64,000 bases of DNA from Coleophoma eucalyptorum (taxonomy: Eukaryota > Ascomycota > Leotiomycetes > Helotiales > Dermateaceae): NCBI GenBank assembly GCA_026120035.1, contig JALRME010000020.1:124001-188000 (forward strand). The letters are read 5' to 3'. Position numbers and translations under genes: made by a program. How positions within the stretch are numbered: the first letter of the stretch is position 1; the number at the start of each line of letters is the position of its first letter. The notes under the pieces were generated by a model, which saw nothing but the letters and a program-made list of their open reading frames with translations, did not search any database and was not told where the DNA came from. This document shows, piece by piece, positions 10,964 to 21,849 of this stretch.

Positions 10964-13900
10964 ATGGGACCAAGGAGGCTGGGAATGTTGGGTGAAACAG
11001 AGAGGATTGAGTCAAAAACAATTCATGAATCTAGGGGCCGTTGTTTTGGGTTCTGTCAACTTTCTGTGACTTGAAGTATACATAAGTGAAATTTTATTCT
11101 ATTTACGTTTTGTATGAAGCAGGATAATTGCAAGTGGTTGCAGAGGCAATGGAGGTTACCACCCCAGCGTTCACCTTTAGCCATGCTCTTTCTATGCTAT
11201 TAAACATAAGATAATTCACCGCCGCACAAGAGTCATGAGCGGACATATACAGGAACACAACCCCCCGGGAAGTCTCACGGAGGATAATTGACTCAAGAAA
11301 TTAGAGTACGAGTGAAACTGCCCTGCCTTAAAGGGCCCTGTTCCTACGTAGGTACGGATGCCCGTAGGGCCAAACGAGTAAGGCGAAGGTTCAAGGAATG
11401 TCGACTCTGTTCTCTTTTGACCACCGGGTCTTTATTCCAGTCCCTCAGAAGATTGGCAGAGTCAGGTGAAAGGTTTAAAGAATGTTTGTTCGGTTCCCTT
11501 CTGAACATCGGAGCTCATTCCGGGCCTCAGAAGAATGATGGAGTCAGGGTAGCTGAGACCAGATACACTCGTACCTCATAGATTCACAGGAAAGCGCGTG
11601 ACTGCAGCAAAAACTCCTTTGTTGCGTTCCACGACTCGCACAACCCTTTACCTCACTGCCTTGTGTTTGCCTATCTACCGTATGCTGCACACCTTTGAGA
11701 GTTCCAGAACATAATAGGCAGGATACAACAGATAACAGATGAGCACATGATGGAATAAAAATAAGATACTTCCGGTGCTTATTCACTTCGTGCGAGCAGC
11801 ACAGCTAGGCACACGGGCTGAAGATGAGAAAAGCATCGAGGCGTGCAAGCATCGGGCCGCTGTTAACCGTACATGAGAACAATCTGGAAGAGTTCGATGC
11901 ATGCAACTGTACAGCACAAATTCAGCCATGCTTATCCCTTGTGCCACGACATGACACATGTCATCTTGCAGAAGAGCAGTGCCTTGCGTCGCTTGACTTT
12001 GCACAAGACCCAAATGGCAGTACATCAAGACATACGTCATACAGGCGCGACATGCGAGCAAGGCGCTCGTGATGCGGATGTGAGGATACAAAGCTGAAAC
12101 GGAAGCCTTACCTAGATTTGAACTTCCCATTGGGGACTTGGGCTGGGAGTGAGGTCGGGGTATGCTCTCCGGAGCCGTGACCCACATAACAACCAGAATC
12201 CAAGTACGATAGGCTGCTTCAACCCAAGGTATTATCTGGGATCGAGATACGGTGATGTCTTGTGACCAAGAAATATTCAGCAACTTCTGAATGTCACGTA
12301 CGCATTCGACGCATCTGGAATGGTCGGCATTAAGTCTCAAAATTCGCGTGGCAATGGTCAGGAAGACTTCAGCTGAATGAGCTTCGGTGTTCGGATTACC
12401 ACGAGACAGCCGTTTTTCCATACGTTTGTCCGCACGAGTTTTGCTTGTCTCGGTCGAGTTTTCCACGTTGTTCTACAACGAGAGCGTGGCAAGCCTGTTT
12501 TGGAGTGTCGCCGTACGTTGGTGCCTCTCGCGATACCATTTCCGGCACTCCCCAGAGATCTTTTACTTGGCCTTAGAAAGCCTTTGTCCGCTACTTTTGT
12601 AAGCTGTATAATGACCATGCATAAGCGTAAAGCAGGGCAAGTTAAGGTGATCAGGCCTTTGACGGTTCAAGACGTTGTTTGTAGGGAACTGCTTTTCCCG
12701 AGTTACGAAGCAAGAGCTCAACCCAACCACATCAACTCGCGAAGAACAGCTGCATAAAACCCTGCGTCAACGTATGTAAGGTTGACAGCGGAACGAGTTT
12801 TAGGTCCCTTTTATGCAAGGAGCTATGGACAACAGTTCAGCCACTTTGCGCGATGCTTTCCACCCGGAAAAGATCCAAGAGACGATTCGAACAACCTCTA
12901 CCTTCTAGGGTCCCTCCAGAAACCATTGTGGCACTATCTACGGGATTGGCTGACATGGCTGCATGCCACTTCGGCGAATGTTGACCTCTTGGGACCCAGC
13001 TGTATCGAATGGTTTCTGCTCGACCAAGATCTACTATTGGCAAAGGTTGCCGTTGAGCTGATCATCAATCAGCTCATGTGTTGATCGCGTGGGAGGCCAA
13101 ACTATTGCCAATATCAGAGACATCTAACTTTCAAGCACATGGCCAAGCACGCCAACTAAGTAGAGGGAGAGGTGCTGGATTTCATTTCCATCTGAAGTGT
13201 TTTCATGGTAGACGTGCATGGAGCGGTTCATCAAAAAGAAAGATAGTCTACTGGCTGCCAAATTTCATCCCATGCTGCATGTGTTGTCAATGGTGCGGCG
13301 TATGGGGAAGAGGATGAAGGCTTGGTCGCAGAGCACGGGGCAAAAGTTCATCGGAGATTCATCGACGATGCCGCATCTGGGCGATGCCCACCACCTGCAC
13401 TGCGGGATTTACCAGGTGGATACCATCAGGTAATCAAGGGAACTGCGAAGTTCATGCAACTACAGTTGATGCAATCGCGGCACGGAGGGTTCATGTCTTG
13501 CTCCCGAATAAGCAAAGAGTCATCCGTAGGAGGATGAGAGGTGACAGCTCTGCCACTGCAACGACGGCGAAACGTTCTAACGGCGACCTTAGTCAGTTCC
13601 CCGAAACTCTCGAGGAGGGAGTACGAGTTGTGCAAGTTTGTGCACAGCATCGAGAGATGCCATGGTGGTCAGCTGCCCATCGAGCGATCGGTCCAGGCTA
13701 TAGAGAGGGCTCAGCGTGACTCCAGCGGAGCGGCGGCGGAGGGAAGACACGCTATTGCCAAGCTGGCTAGGCCAATATTGCCAATCGATAGGGACCGACA
13801 CGACTGACTCTTGGGCTAAGTGGGCTGGTAGTGTGTGGAGGCCGTCCTTCTAGAGCCCCGGAGCCATGGAACCCCCTACGTTAGGCGACTCGTTAGTCCA

Positions 13901-14218
13901 ACGACCTTTTGGAGCCCTGCCTAGCGGATCAGCCCTTAGGGGACCTTTGTGGAGGCTACCCTGGACTTGCTCACAATCTAGAGCTGAGAGCACAATTGAT
14001 ACGATTAATGTTGTGCAGCCTGGGACTGCCCATAGTATTTTGCCTCAAGCTGCTTTTGCTCTTATATCACCTACCTCGCGCCCCTTCAGCAGAGTTTTAA
14101 TTTCCTCCACACTCTCCACCCACTCCACCTCATCATAGTAAGCCCTCGCTTTCCGGCACTTATACAAGGCTTCCACAACCCATACCAACCACTACTACAT
14201 TCCACGTCAACACCCAGC
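10964..14218. other. Gene-poor, probably degraded region
   Basis: About 3.2 kb with scattered open frames on both strands but none that I can join into a convincing gene. The longest is a minus-strand frame at 11783-12466 (227 codons) whose composition (many Cys, Met, His) and lack of ATG context make it doubtful. A plus-strand frame at 12782-13084 contains a Trp/Leu-rich stretch. An imperfect 83-bp tandem duplication lies at 11386-11550. The area may hold remains of an old gene or transposon. Confidence 0.45.
11386..11550. repeat. Imperfect tandem duplication, unit about 83 bp
   Basis: Two adjacent units begin AAGGTTCAAGGAATGT (11386) and AAGGTTTAAAGAATGT (11469). They share landmarks in the same order: the start, a TTCTCTTTTGA/TTCCCTTCTGA core, CCTCAGAAGA and GGAGTCAGG. 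Translated in the plus frame both begin RFKEC. A short inverted repeat (GGGCCCT...AGGGCC) precedes them at about 11333-11371. Confidence 0.7.
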
Positions 14219-15139
14219 ATGCCTGCATCCTTACACGAAAGACAGCCATCCGACCAAGATATCATGTCTCTTGGTGCATGGAGAACGCCATCACCTTTTG
14301 AGGTGAACTTTGACAACAACACAAAGAAGTCATCGCGAGAGGAATTACCGCTCCAGAAACCAACTATCAGAGTCTCTGGTCGACGACCCGCAGCCGCCAA
14401 AGAAAGATTATCCACCCTTTCAAATGGTTCGATGGCTTCCGATCCGGGCATGATCGACGATGCATTGGGATGGTCCGACAGCGATGTTTCCTTTGATGAC
14501 GATGAATCTTCTCCCGGCCGCAGCTCGTTAAATACTCCCGTTACTCCCATCAAGACATATCACTTAACGCCACCCAAGTATAACCTCACTCCCACTAGCG
14601 CACCATCTGGTGGCCTGCGTCGACCTGATCTGTCGAGACCGGGCAGGCCAATGCTGTCTCGATCTCAGTCCGCTACCACCGACCTTCCTCGAGCCCCGCT
14701 ATCACGATCTCAGTCTACAAATTCTGACCTTCCTCGACTCCCACGATCAAATTTGTCGGTACCAGCCCTAAAACGACCAGCCGGAATCCGCTCAGTTTCT
14801 TATCAAGGCGCAATGTCACCAGCTCACATTCCTCAGCCATCTTCCTTGAGCGTATGCACAACTGCTTCAAACACGCCAAGAGCTCCCGGAACTTCCACAC
14901 CAGTTTATTTGCAATCAGCCCCCGGCTCTGCAACTTTCCCCAGTGAGCCATTGATGCAGCTCATGGAGAAGAGTGTTTTCGAAGACGACGATGAGGAGGA
15001 GGAGGATGAGCGAGTTGGCCGAAGGGGCTTGGCTGCATTTGCAAACCGTCTGAGGATGCGCAGCCCTAGCAAGGACCCCCATAGCTCCAAGCGCAGCGCA
15101 AGCTTGGGGATGAGGGGAGTGTTCGGAAGAAAGAAGTAA
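14219..15139 (+). CDS. Ser/Pro-rich intrinsically disordered protein, 306 aa
   Basis: Single-exon frame from ATG 14219 to TAA 15139, preceded by a C/A-rich leader. The protein is low complexity and rich in Ser, Pro, Arg and Thr with no membrane segment. An internal repeat LSRSQSATTDLPRAP / LSRSQSTNSDLPRLP lies at about residues 143-172, followed by a third degenerate LP-R-S copy. It has many SP/TP sites, suggesting proline-directed phosphorylation. An acidic block with DDDEEEEDE at about residue 255 is followed by a basic C-terminus ending RGVFGRKK. A conserved patch near residue 83 (DDALGWSDSDVSFDDDESS) is also acidic. The arrangement suggests a phosphoregulated scaffold or nuclear protein, but no domain is recognised. 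Confidence 0.75.
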   Translation: MPASLHERQPSDQDIMSLGAWRTPSPFEVNFDNNTKKSSREELPLQKPTIRVSGRRPAAAKERLSTLSNGSMASDPGMIDDALGWSDSDVSFDDDESSPGRSSLNTPVTPIKTYHLTPPKYNLTPTSAPSGGLRRPDLSRPGRPMLSRSQSATTDLPRAPLSRSQSTNSDLPRLPRSNLSVPALKRPAGIRSVSYQGAMSPAHIPQPSSLSVCTTASNTPRAPGTSTPVYLQSAPGSATFPSEPLMQLMEKSVFEDDDEEEEDERVGRRGLAAFANRLRMRSPSKDPHSSKRSASLGMRGVFGRKK

Positions 15140-15339
15140 ACCTTTAGACTTGAATGTGTTTGGTGTGCTTAGAATAAAAAGAATAGTGACTACCCTTTCC
15201 AATAGAAAATTGGGAAGGGGCGGTTGAATTTGGCAGGCATTTAAAATGGGAAAAGGCGGGCATTGGGTGGAAAGCAATATTTTTCTTAGATTATGAAGTT
15301 ACGACTCTTTACGAATATATCTAATTCATCTCTACTTCA

Positions 15340-15444
15340 CTCTCCATTATACTTGTGACTTCCAATATCTTTTGACTTCAAACACCTCATTCCTGAGTCC
15401 AAACATCTTCTTACTTCAAAATATCATCTGATTCTGGACATATC
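15340..15444 (+). repeat. Degenerate 18-20-bp tandem repeat, about five units
   Basis: Units resembling TGACTTCMAAYATCTTC recur about every 19 bp (TGACTTCCAATATCTTT, TGACTTCAAACACCTCAT, TGAGTCCAAACATCTTC, TTACTTCAAAATATCATC, TGATTCTGGACATATC), ending directly at the ATG at 15445. They form an array in what would be the leader of the weak gene that follows. Confidence 0.55.
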
Positions 15445-15996
15445 ATGGCTCAGAAATCATATGCCCATAAAGCCACCTTTCGCTCTTATTATTTTGGACC
15501 TGGTGCCGTTTCATCGAACGTGCTGCAAGACCCAGAAGTTCAGACGGGAAGAATATTTTATGACATCCGAATTCGTGGTAAACCTATTCGAAGCCTCCAA
15601 GCCATTTTTCTTTCTCTAGTCGCGCACATGACAGGTGGCGTGCGCGGGTGAGATATTGATGACGATGTGTTGCTCCCATCGCATGGGAATCTCTAAGCGA
15701 GCAGCACGAGATATCGAGAGAAAAAAGTCAACCAACAGCCACAAGAAAGAGTTTGGATGAACTTTTTAGTGACCCGAAACTCATAGGATCCCGAAGACCA
15801 TGCTTGTGGATTCAGACTAAGCAAGATTTTTCTGGAAGGTAGAGGAATCGCCGGATTGGGAGCATACCACGAGGTTGTCGCGTCTGGGGCTGTTCCTTGG
15901 GTCGCCGGATTTGGATGGGGATGATGTGGTTAGTGATATTGAGTACCATCTGCTTCATTACCAAGACCTTGGTACGATAGATGGCGATAGAACATG
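15445..15996 (+). pseudogene. Unassigned spliced or decayed gene trace
   Basis: An ATG at 15445 opens a 68-codon frame (start MAQKSYAHKATFRSYYFGPG) ending just at a GTGAGA donor-like site at 15648. An internal GTAAAC...CTCTAG segment of 42 nt (in-frame) could be an intron. A different frame at about 15826-15996 reads as ordinary protein: FFWKVEESPDWEHTT, then an acidic stretch with DGDDVVSDIEY, ending IDGDRT. Another protein-like frame (ending EEFLVRSRVHHVVAFCE) lies at 16380-16540. I could not join these into one model with standard introns, so this may be a real multi-exon gene or a relic. No family recognised. Confidence 0.3.
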
Positions 15997-16560
15997 ATAG
16001 AAAATGGTTCATATAGTTCTAGTAAACCTGATGGGCTTCATTTTGGAGTTCGGCTTGAAAAATTGTAAGTCCTCCATCAAAATATGCTGAGGATTTGAGA
16101 AAATTGTATATCATCGTTATTATTCTATTCACAGAATTCACTTTAGTAAGCCACCGCCATCAGTGTAAGTTCACGCATTCACATGGCATGTGTCATAGAC
16201 TTAACTGGTTAGACTGGCTCTCAGCCTGCCCGAGACTTGGGACCACGACTTTGGGTCTTGAGGCTTGGACTAAAGCCTGGGACTTGGGGCTTGGGACATG
16301 TGGATGGAACGATGGAACTATGGAATGATACTAGTTTCCGTGGTATTTTGGGTAGGGCTAAAGGGCTTTTGTCGGTGGGGCGAAATCCGACTGGAGATGG
16401 TTGTCAGTGTTGGTGTGCCGTTGCGATCTTCAATTTCGCCGGATTCGGAATACGTAGAAGAACAACTTTATGCAAATCGGTCGACCGAGGAATTTTTGGT
16501 CCGTTCACGCGTTCACCACGTAGTGGCCTTCTGCGAATGAAATTCTTTCTATTTTTGTGA

Positions 16561-18771
16561 ATACTTAGTGAGTACAGGATTCTCGGTGTTCGGCCTTTAC
16601 AACCTTCAGCTTGACACTCGTTGGGAAAGGACTTCGTTGTAGTTGCTAGGTGGCCTGAAATTTCCTGTTAGTAATAAACTTGACCGCAATGGAAGACATG
16701 TGGGTTTGTTATTGGTAGTAAAGAAAACCGTATTTATATGGTGAGGCTCTTTTTGTTCTTAAGTTTATACAGCAACTTGAGTTTTCGCACTGCCCTGAAT
16801 CTAAGAAATAAGTTAATGGGATGTCAGCAATACTATTCCGGACCCCAAATAAAATTAGATGTATGAATCCTTGTACTTAATTCAGTTAATGGATATGAGC
16901 ACCTTTACTACTGTGAAATAACTTGCAATTAGGTTGTTGAGACAAACAAACAGAAAGCTACCAAGTTAGGTTACATATCTCCTCTTTTCCACGCAAATGT
17001 AATCAAAAACCACGCAGACCGATGATAAAAGTGAACCCTCTTACTATTCAACCTCTCCTATCTCCTACAAACTCTACGTCTAGCTTTGTCTCTCGCCAAG
17101 ATAAAGGATGCGAGAGTCTCAGGTTCAATACCTAGATCCTATGAGTTCCAGCATAGAAATGGACAACTTTGACTTTGAAGTCTCAAGACTCAGTATAACA
17201 GCAGCCTGCGGCGGGTCTCGTAACCATGAAGACGATCTCGAGCCTGGCTGATGATCGCTGCCAGGGTAGATCGTGAATTATTAACCGAGTAATCTTGAAT
17301 TATCAGAATCAGACGGAAGCCGGGGCTAAAAGAAGTATGTTTGCGGCTGAAATAGGTTCCCTTTCCTCTTCATCAGACAATATACCATATGTCCCGGTCG
17401 CTTCTTTCTTCTCCACGTCTCAGGTATAATAGGATGTGCTCCTCTTCCGACACGTGGCTGCAGGAGATATCAAGGGTCTCGGTTAAGCTTAAGGGGCACG
17501 GGCAGAGGGAAAGGAGCGTCGCTTCTGTAAGGACAGAATTTCATGGCATGGGCATTATTGAACCATCACAGAGGCCTTGCTTTATTGTAATCAGCAATTT
17601 TATTTCATGACATTCTTGCGCTGGAATTGAGAAAGCAACAAGTACCTTCCTAGCAATGAGCACGCACGCTTCGACCCGTCCAGCTCTAAGGTTTCCGGCG
17701 AGACAGGGATCTAACGCCAGTGCGTAGATCAGTATGTTTACACGTTCAACCCTATACATAGCATCTAAGACCAATAATTATCCGTGCAAAATGGCCATCC
17801 AAGTGCACGATATCAAAGTCCTGTAAACGAAGTCTGAGTCCAATAAGCCGAGACAAGACGCTTCAATTGCGCGGCTATAACCTGGGTGAGAATACTGACA
17901 GCGCTCCCGAAACGAGAGTTGGCCAGGGGCTCGCGCCAAATTCACCATTCTTCACGTCGAAAACACCCCTGCCCTGATGGCGATCAACCAACCAGCATTC
18001 AAAGTTTCAGGTGGCGTCAAGACTTGGGAATCCAATGCGGGGATTTGTCGAAGCACGCCAGTGCATTGCATTGCTGTCGTCCTGTCAAGACCACAAGGCT
18101 GTGTCTGTCTGAACCTGCATCTCAGTCTTTGCTTCTTATGACGGCGAGTTACGAAACATTTTGGCAGAGCCTTCCGAGCCAGCATAATTACGAGCTGATC
18201 TCCTGAAAACCAAAGATGAAAGAGGGCCTTAAAGAGCTCGGGCAACCTCAGCCTGGATGGAATGAATTTTGAGACGGTCTTGTTGTTTCTTCAGGAACTC
18301 CTGTATTTAAGGAATGCCAAACCTAACCACACATACCCACCTCAAACAATCCCGGTGCTCCGTCCAAACCCTTCGCGTCACATACTTCAGTTCGTGCCAG
18401 ATTCCAGGAATTTATTGAATTTTTAGACCAGACAAAAGGATTGCAAAGTCAAAACGTGAAAAGCTGAAAAGACGAACGAGTTCCGCATTCATCATTATCA
18501 AGAGGGGTCGTCGCTTCCGCAAACAGCCTTCTTTGTATTACCTCTCCGCTACTCACTTGCTCAGCCATACTGCTGGATCTAGAAATACTCTCGCAGTACC
18601 GCATTCCCTTTTTAAGAAGTTTTCAACCTTCCCAACCACACTTCAGGAATTTCGAAGCTCGTTTAAGTCTTCTGCACCGGTCGATAATCATAATACAACG
18701 TCGCAGCTAAGATCAATACCGGCAGGCAAGCCCAAGGAGAGAAAGAGCAGGAAGCCAGCACCGAGATAAAA
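16561..18771. other. Intergenic region, no gene supported
   Basis: About 2.2 kb without a credible coding frame. Just before it, at 16225-16300, is a G/T-rich minisatellite-like stretch with repeated CTTGGGAC/CTTGGGGC words. Towards the right end (18300 on) pyrimidine-rich A/C-rich sequence probably forms the promoter and leader of the 59-aa gene at 18772. The open frame at 18533-18769 has no ATG and reads as leader. Confidence 0.5.
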
Positions 18772-18951
18772 ATGGACAGCTTCATAGTCATCCCTCACGT
18801 TTTTGTGGTCAACAGCCTGGTAATACTACTGGCCGCAATCCTCATTATTATATTGGTTTTTATCAAGATCTGGACTACAGTACGAGCTTTACCGACCGAT
18901 CAAGAGATGGCGGAGTATAGACGAGGAGGAGGAGCGATTCAGATGTGTTGA
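18772..18951 (+). CDS. 59-aa single-pass membrane microprotein
   Basis: ATG at 18772 (context AAAAATGG, a good fungal start) to TGA at 18951. Residues 10-33 form one long hydrophobic helix made of Val, Leu, Ile and Ala (VFVVNSLVILLAAILIIILV), followed by FIKIWTTVRALPTD and a short charged tail with YRRGGG. A single stop-anchor segment with a polar C-terminus fits a small membrane subunit or regulator. No family recognised; the short length makes coding status uncertain. In its favour, the frame has a strong, uninterrupted hydrophobic block directly followed by basic residues, and it lies after a pyrimidine-rich leader. Confidence 0.5.
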   Translation: MDSFIVIPHVFVVNSLVILLAAILIIILVFIKIWTTVRALPTDQEMAEYRRGGGAIQMC

Positions 18952-20430
18952 TGAAGAGAAATATATTCTGACCTAGGTGTCAACGGAACCTGCAAATGGC
19001 TTTCAGTCCGCGGGCATTGGGAGTGAGCTCTTGTGCGTACATATCAAAGTCGCATTCGCCTATTCTCATCTCCTGGAGCCTTGGATTACGAGTTTTGAGA
19101 ATTCTATTGGCTTGGAGCTACACTCCTTGATGAGCTCTCATTTGGATATCGAATATCGGTGAGAGGGATGCTATTGGCCAAACACCGAAACACTATGATA
19201 TTCCAGTTCACCGAACTTAGCTGGGTATCACCGCGAGGTTGAACGGATTCAATCTTGCTCTCTTACTCCGCATTTTTCTCTCTTCACCTAATATTTTCTG
19301 TTGGCAGGCTTCTTCTGCTAAAAGAAGCGTCTTCGGGCCTCGATCAAATTCAGGAAAAAGCTTGTTCGCGATCTTACCTTTCATGGTGCCCAAGCTAGGT
19401 GCTTCGACTCTTTTCCCATCCAGCTTTGGATAAACCTGGACCCGGTAGCAAAACAGTGGATTGGGACTTGAAAACATATATCAGGGTAAAGGGTGGCATT
19501 ACACATGATGATGGCATAGGATGCAATTTCTTGGACAATGGCGAGGGGTCTTTTTGGATTCTGTGTCTGCGCAGCAAGGATTAACTAACTCTATTGGTAC
19601 GAGGCACAGCTTCAAAAGTTGGTATCAATAAGCGTGTGAAGCTAGGTATCTCTCACACTTGGATAGAGAACGGTGAGGAGATAATATCTTTGGATTCTCT
19701 GAGTTGGATGGAAGAGACCTATACGAAAATGGGTCGGTTGGAATCTTTGCATGATGCCGTACAGGCATTTATAAAGGAGGGGAAGATAGTATACATATTA
19801 TATAATTCGAAAGAGAGGATCAAATACAATAAACAGATAAATACCCATAAGTGGGCCAGGTTCCATTATCTACAGTGCTCCCATCGCCACGAATAGATAT
19901 TTCCCACGGACGCATTTACGTCAACTACTGATATAGTTTTGAATTACAGTGCTGTGATTTCCTGATACAATCTTTTTTCCTTGACTTAGATAAGGCTTCT
20001 TATTTCTGGTGAAGCTCTTTACTCTTTCAGAGCAGCAATACGCCACGGCATGTTATCAAAACAGTCCGTGAAGTCTCGAATCTCTGATTATCAACCAATC
20101 TTCACTATAATTTGCAGAAAAGTCTTGAATGCTTATTATGCCTTTTGTATTTATCCTCTAAATATGTAGGCTTGCATTTTGTATCAGTTTTTTGTAGCTT
20201 TAAGGTCTTCCCAATCCGTGGTATCTTAAAACGCAAAGTTTAACCATAACAAGGTCTTGTATCTTTACAATAGAAGGAACATGCTAGAACCGTCTGGCCC
20301 GAAGACACAAATATATACAGAGCCTAGTTGCTCAAAAAAAAATCATTGGCGCTTTTGGTAATCCACCTTTCCGTATATACTAAGACAGCAATGGGGAATT
20401 CTCGCTATGAGGTATATTCTCTACCGCATT
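18952..20430. other. Intergenic region with one interrupted plus-strand frame
   Basis: Mostly AT-rich and non-coding. The plus frame through 19399-19896 is open for about 165 codons except for one TAA at 19582-19584 and looks protein-like (for example KTYIRVKGGITHDDG before the stop and LGISHTWIENGEEI after it). An antisense frame overlaps at 19217-19477. No family recognised; treated as a possible relic. Confidence 0.35.
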
Positions 20431-21849
20431 CTAGTCTTGCTCAGTGAGTGCGTCTTCGCTGCTGCGCGAGTTAAAGAACGTCGCATTATCGTGTTTAGAT
20501 TGATAATCAGTCGAGGAGGAGATCGTCGGGGATGAGAGCTCTTTGGCAGGTGCATCCTCGAGATTGTAGTGATCTGGTGGTGCAGATTTTCGCCATGGCA
20601 TTGGTACTGTGCTGGGCTTCCGAGACCCTGAGCTGGCGCCGAATGTAGTGCTGCCAAGGATGCTGCGGAAAAGAGGACGAAGGGCAGCAATACTTCCAAC
20701 TATTATTCCAACGCCCGGCTCCGCGCATGACCAAATAACCAGCTTGGTAATTGTTGCTTCAAGTACTGTCAGTCTCCAAGTCTCCAAGTTGAAATACAAG
20801 GTACGTAGAATATCTTACTGATAAAAGTTAGAGGGTTTGAATCCTTCAGGGTCTTCAAATATGGAATCCTAGCAATGGCTGTAACTCCTCCTCTGCCCAA
20901 AATTGTTAGTTGTAATCCATGCAATCACGCTGGCTTGAACAATACTTACAATGCACCCAGGCTAAGTAGGCATCCAACCGATATTTTCATGGGCAAATTC
21001 ATTTTTAGATTCCAGACCTATTGCATGGTTAAAAAGTGTGCAGGCCCATATGTAAATAGATAATACCATGAAAACTGGGACAATAGCCAATATCACATCG
21101 GCACTGCCATTCAATACTGAGTGTGCATACGACACGCCGGTTACGACTTCACCAGGAAGACAATTGCTTGTGCGCGTCGTGGGGTCCCACTTAGAAATCA
21201 TGTCAGCAAATATGATTACCTCAGGTCTTGGATTTGTACTTACAAAGGAGGATATAGGATGGCACTGGAATACGACCAAGAAGAAATAGCCAGCATTGAA
21301 AAGGGTCACAATTATCATAGTGACCCAGATAGCAATCTGCTGAGGCCGGGCTTGTACAAGCCGTAGCAAAAAGGCGCCGATAGACAACTTGACAAATCCT
21401 ACTGCCGGGATACTACTTTACGTCAATATCTGTATGATAAACCAAGAACTTGCAGTACTTACTACATCAACTCGCCAAAGTAGATACTCTAGAAGAATCC
21501 GATATTAATTGTCCTCCGATAGTGAAAGACTGGATTATCCCAAACCTTTAATGCTGGTCTAATGACGGGAAGTAGATCAAGGATGCCCTTTCCAGAACCG
21601 AGATATATGCCATGGAAAATAAAGCTTTCATCGAGAATATAGAATAGCTAAGTAGAATGTTACCTCAATGCCTTGCCAACTAAAATAAACCACACTCACC
21701 AGTGCTGCTATCATAAGATAGTCATCTATTCCAATTGCTTTTACAATGGATATTCGAACATAAATTCTTAACGCAACAGTGGTAACTGCCAGCAAGAGAA
21801 ATGTCCCTGCCACACCAAAGAGGGCGACAGCAAGGGAGCTCACCGTCAT
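20431..21849 (-). CDS. PTH11-like integral membrane protein with fungal rhodopsin-type domain, 348 aa
   Basis: Seven-pass membrane protein of the mould rhodopsin-domain (PTH11/SAT4-like) family, thought to act as G-protein-coupled or other surface sensors. Exons (minus): 21849-21700, 21647-21546, 21488-21463, 21412-21244, 21189-21067, 21017-20950, 20892-20819, 20765-20431; total 1047 nt. Family landmarks in order: GIDDYLMIAAL (end of segment 1-2), YFGELMYIPAVGFVKLSIG, CHP...WDPTTRTSNCLPGE, ADVILAIVPVFMVWNLKM, LSLGALGGVTAIARIPYL and WSCAEPGVGIIVGSIAALRPLF. The soluble C-tail is about 75 residues. The problem spot is after residue 84: an in-frame TAG at 21491-21489 must be removed by a 57-nt intron (21545-21489) with weak donor GTTTGG, leaving a 26-nt exon; otherwise the gene is broken. 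Confidence 0.78.

Noticed and set aside
11783..12466. 227-codon minus-strand frame
   Set aside because: Cys/Met/His-rich composition without known motif, overlapped by plus frames and lacking a clear gene context; one frame this long is near chance in 64 kb.
18533..18769. 78-codon frame directly before the 59-aa gene
   Set aside because: It contains no ATG at all; it reads as 5' leader of the next gene.
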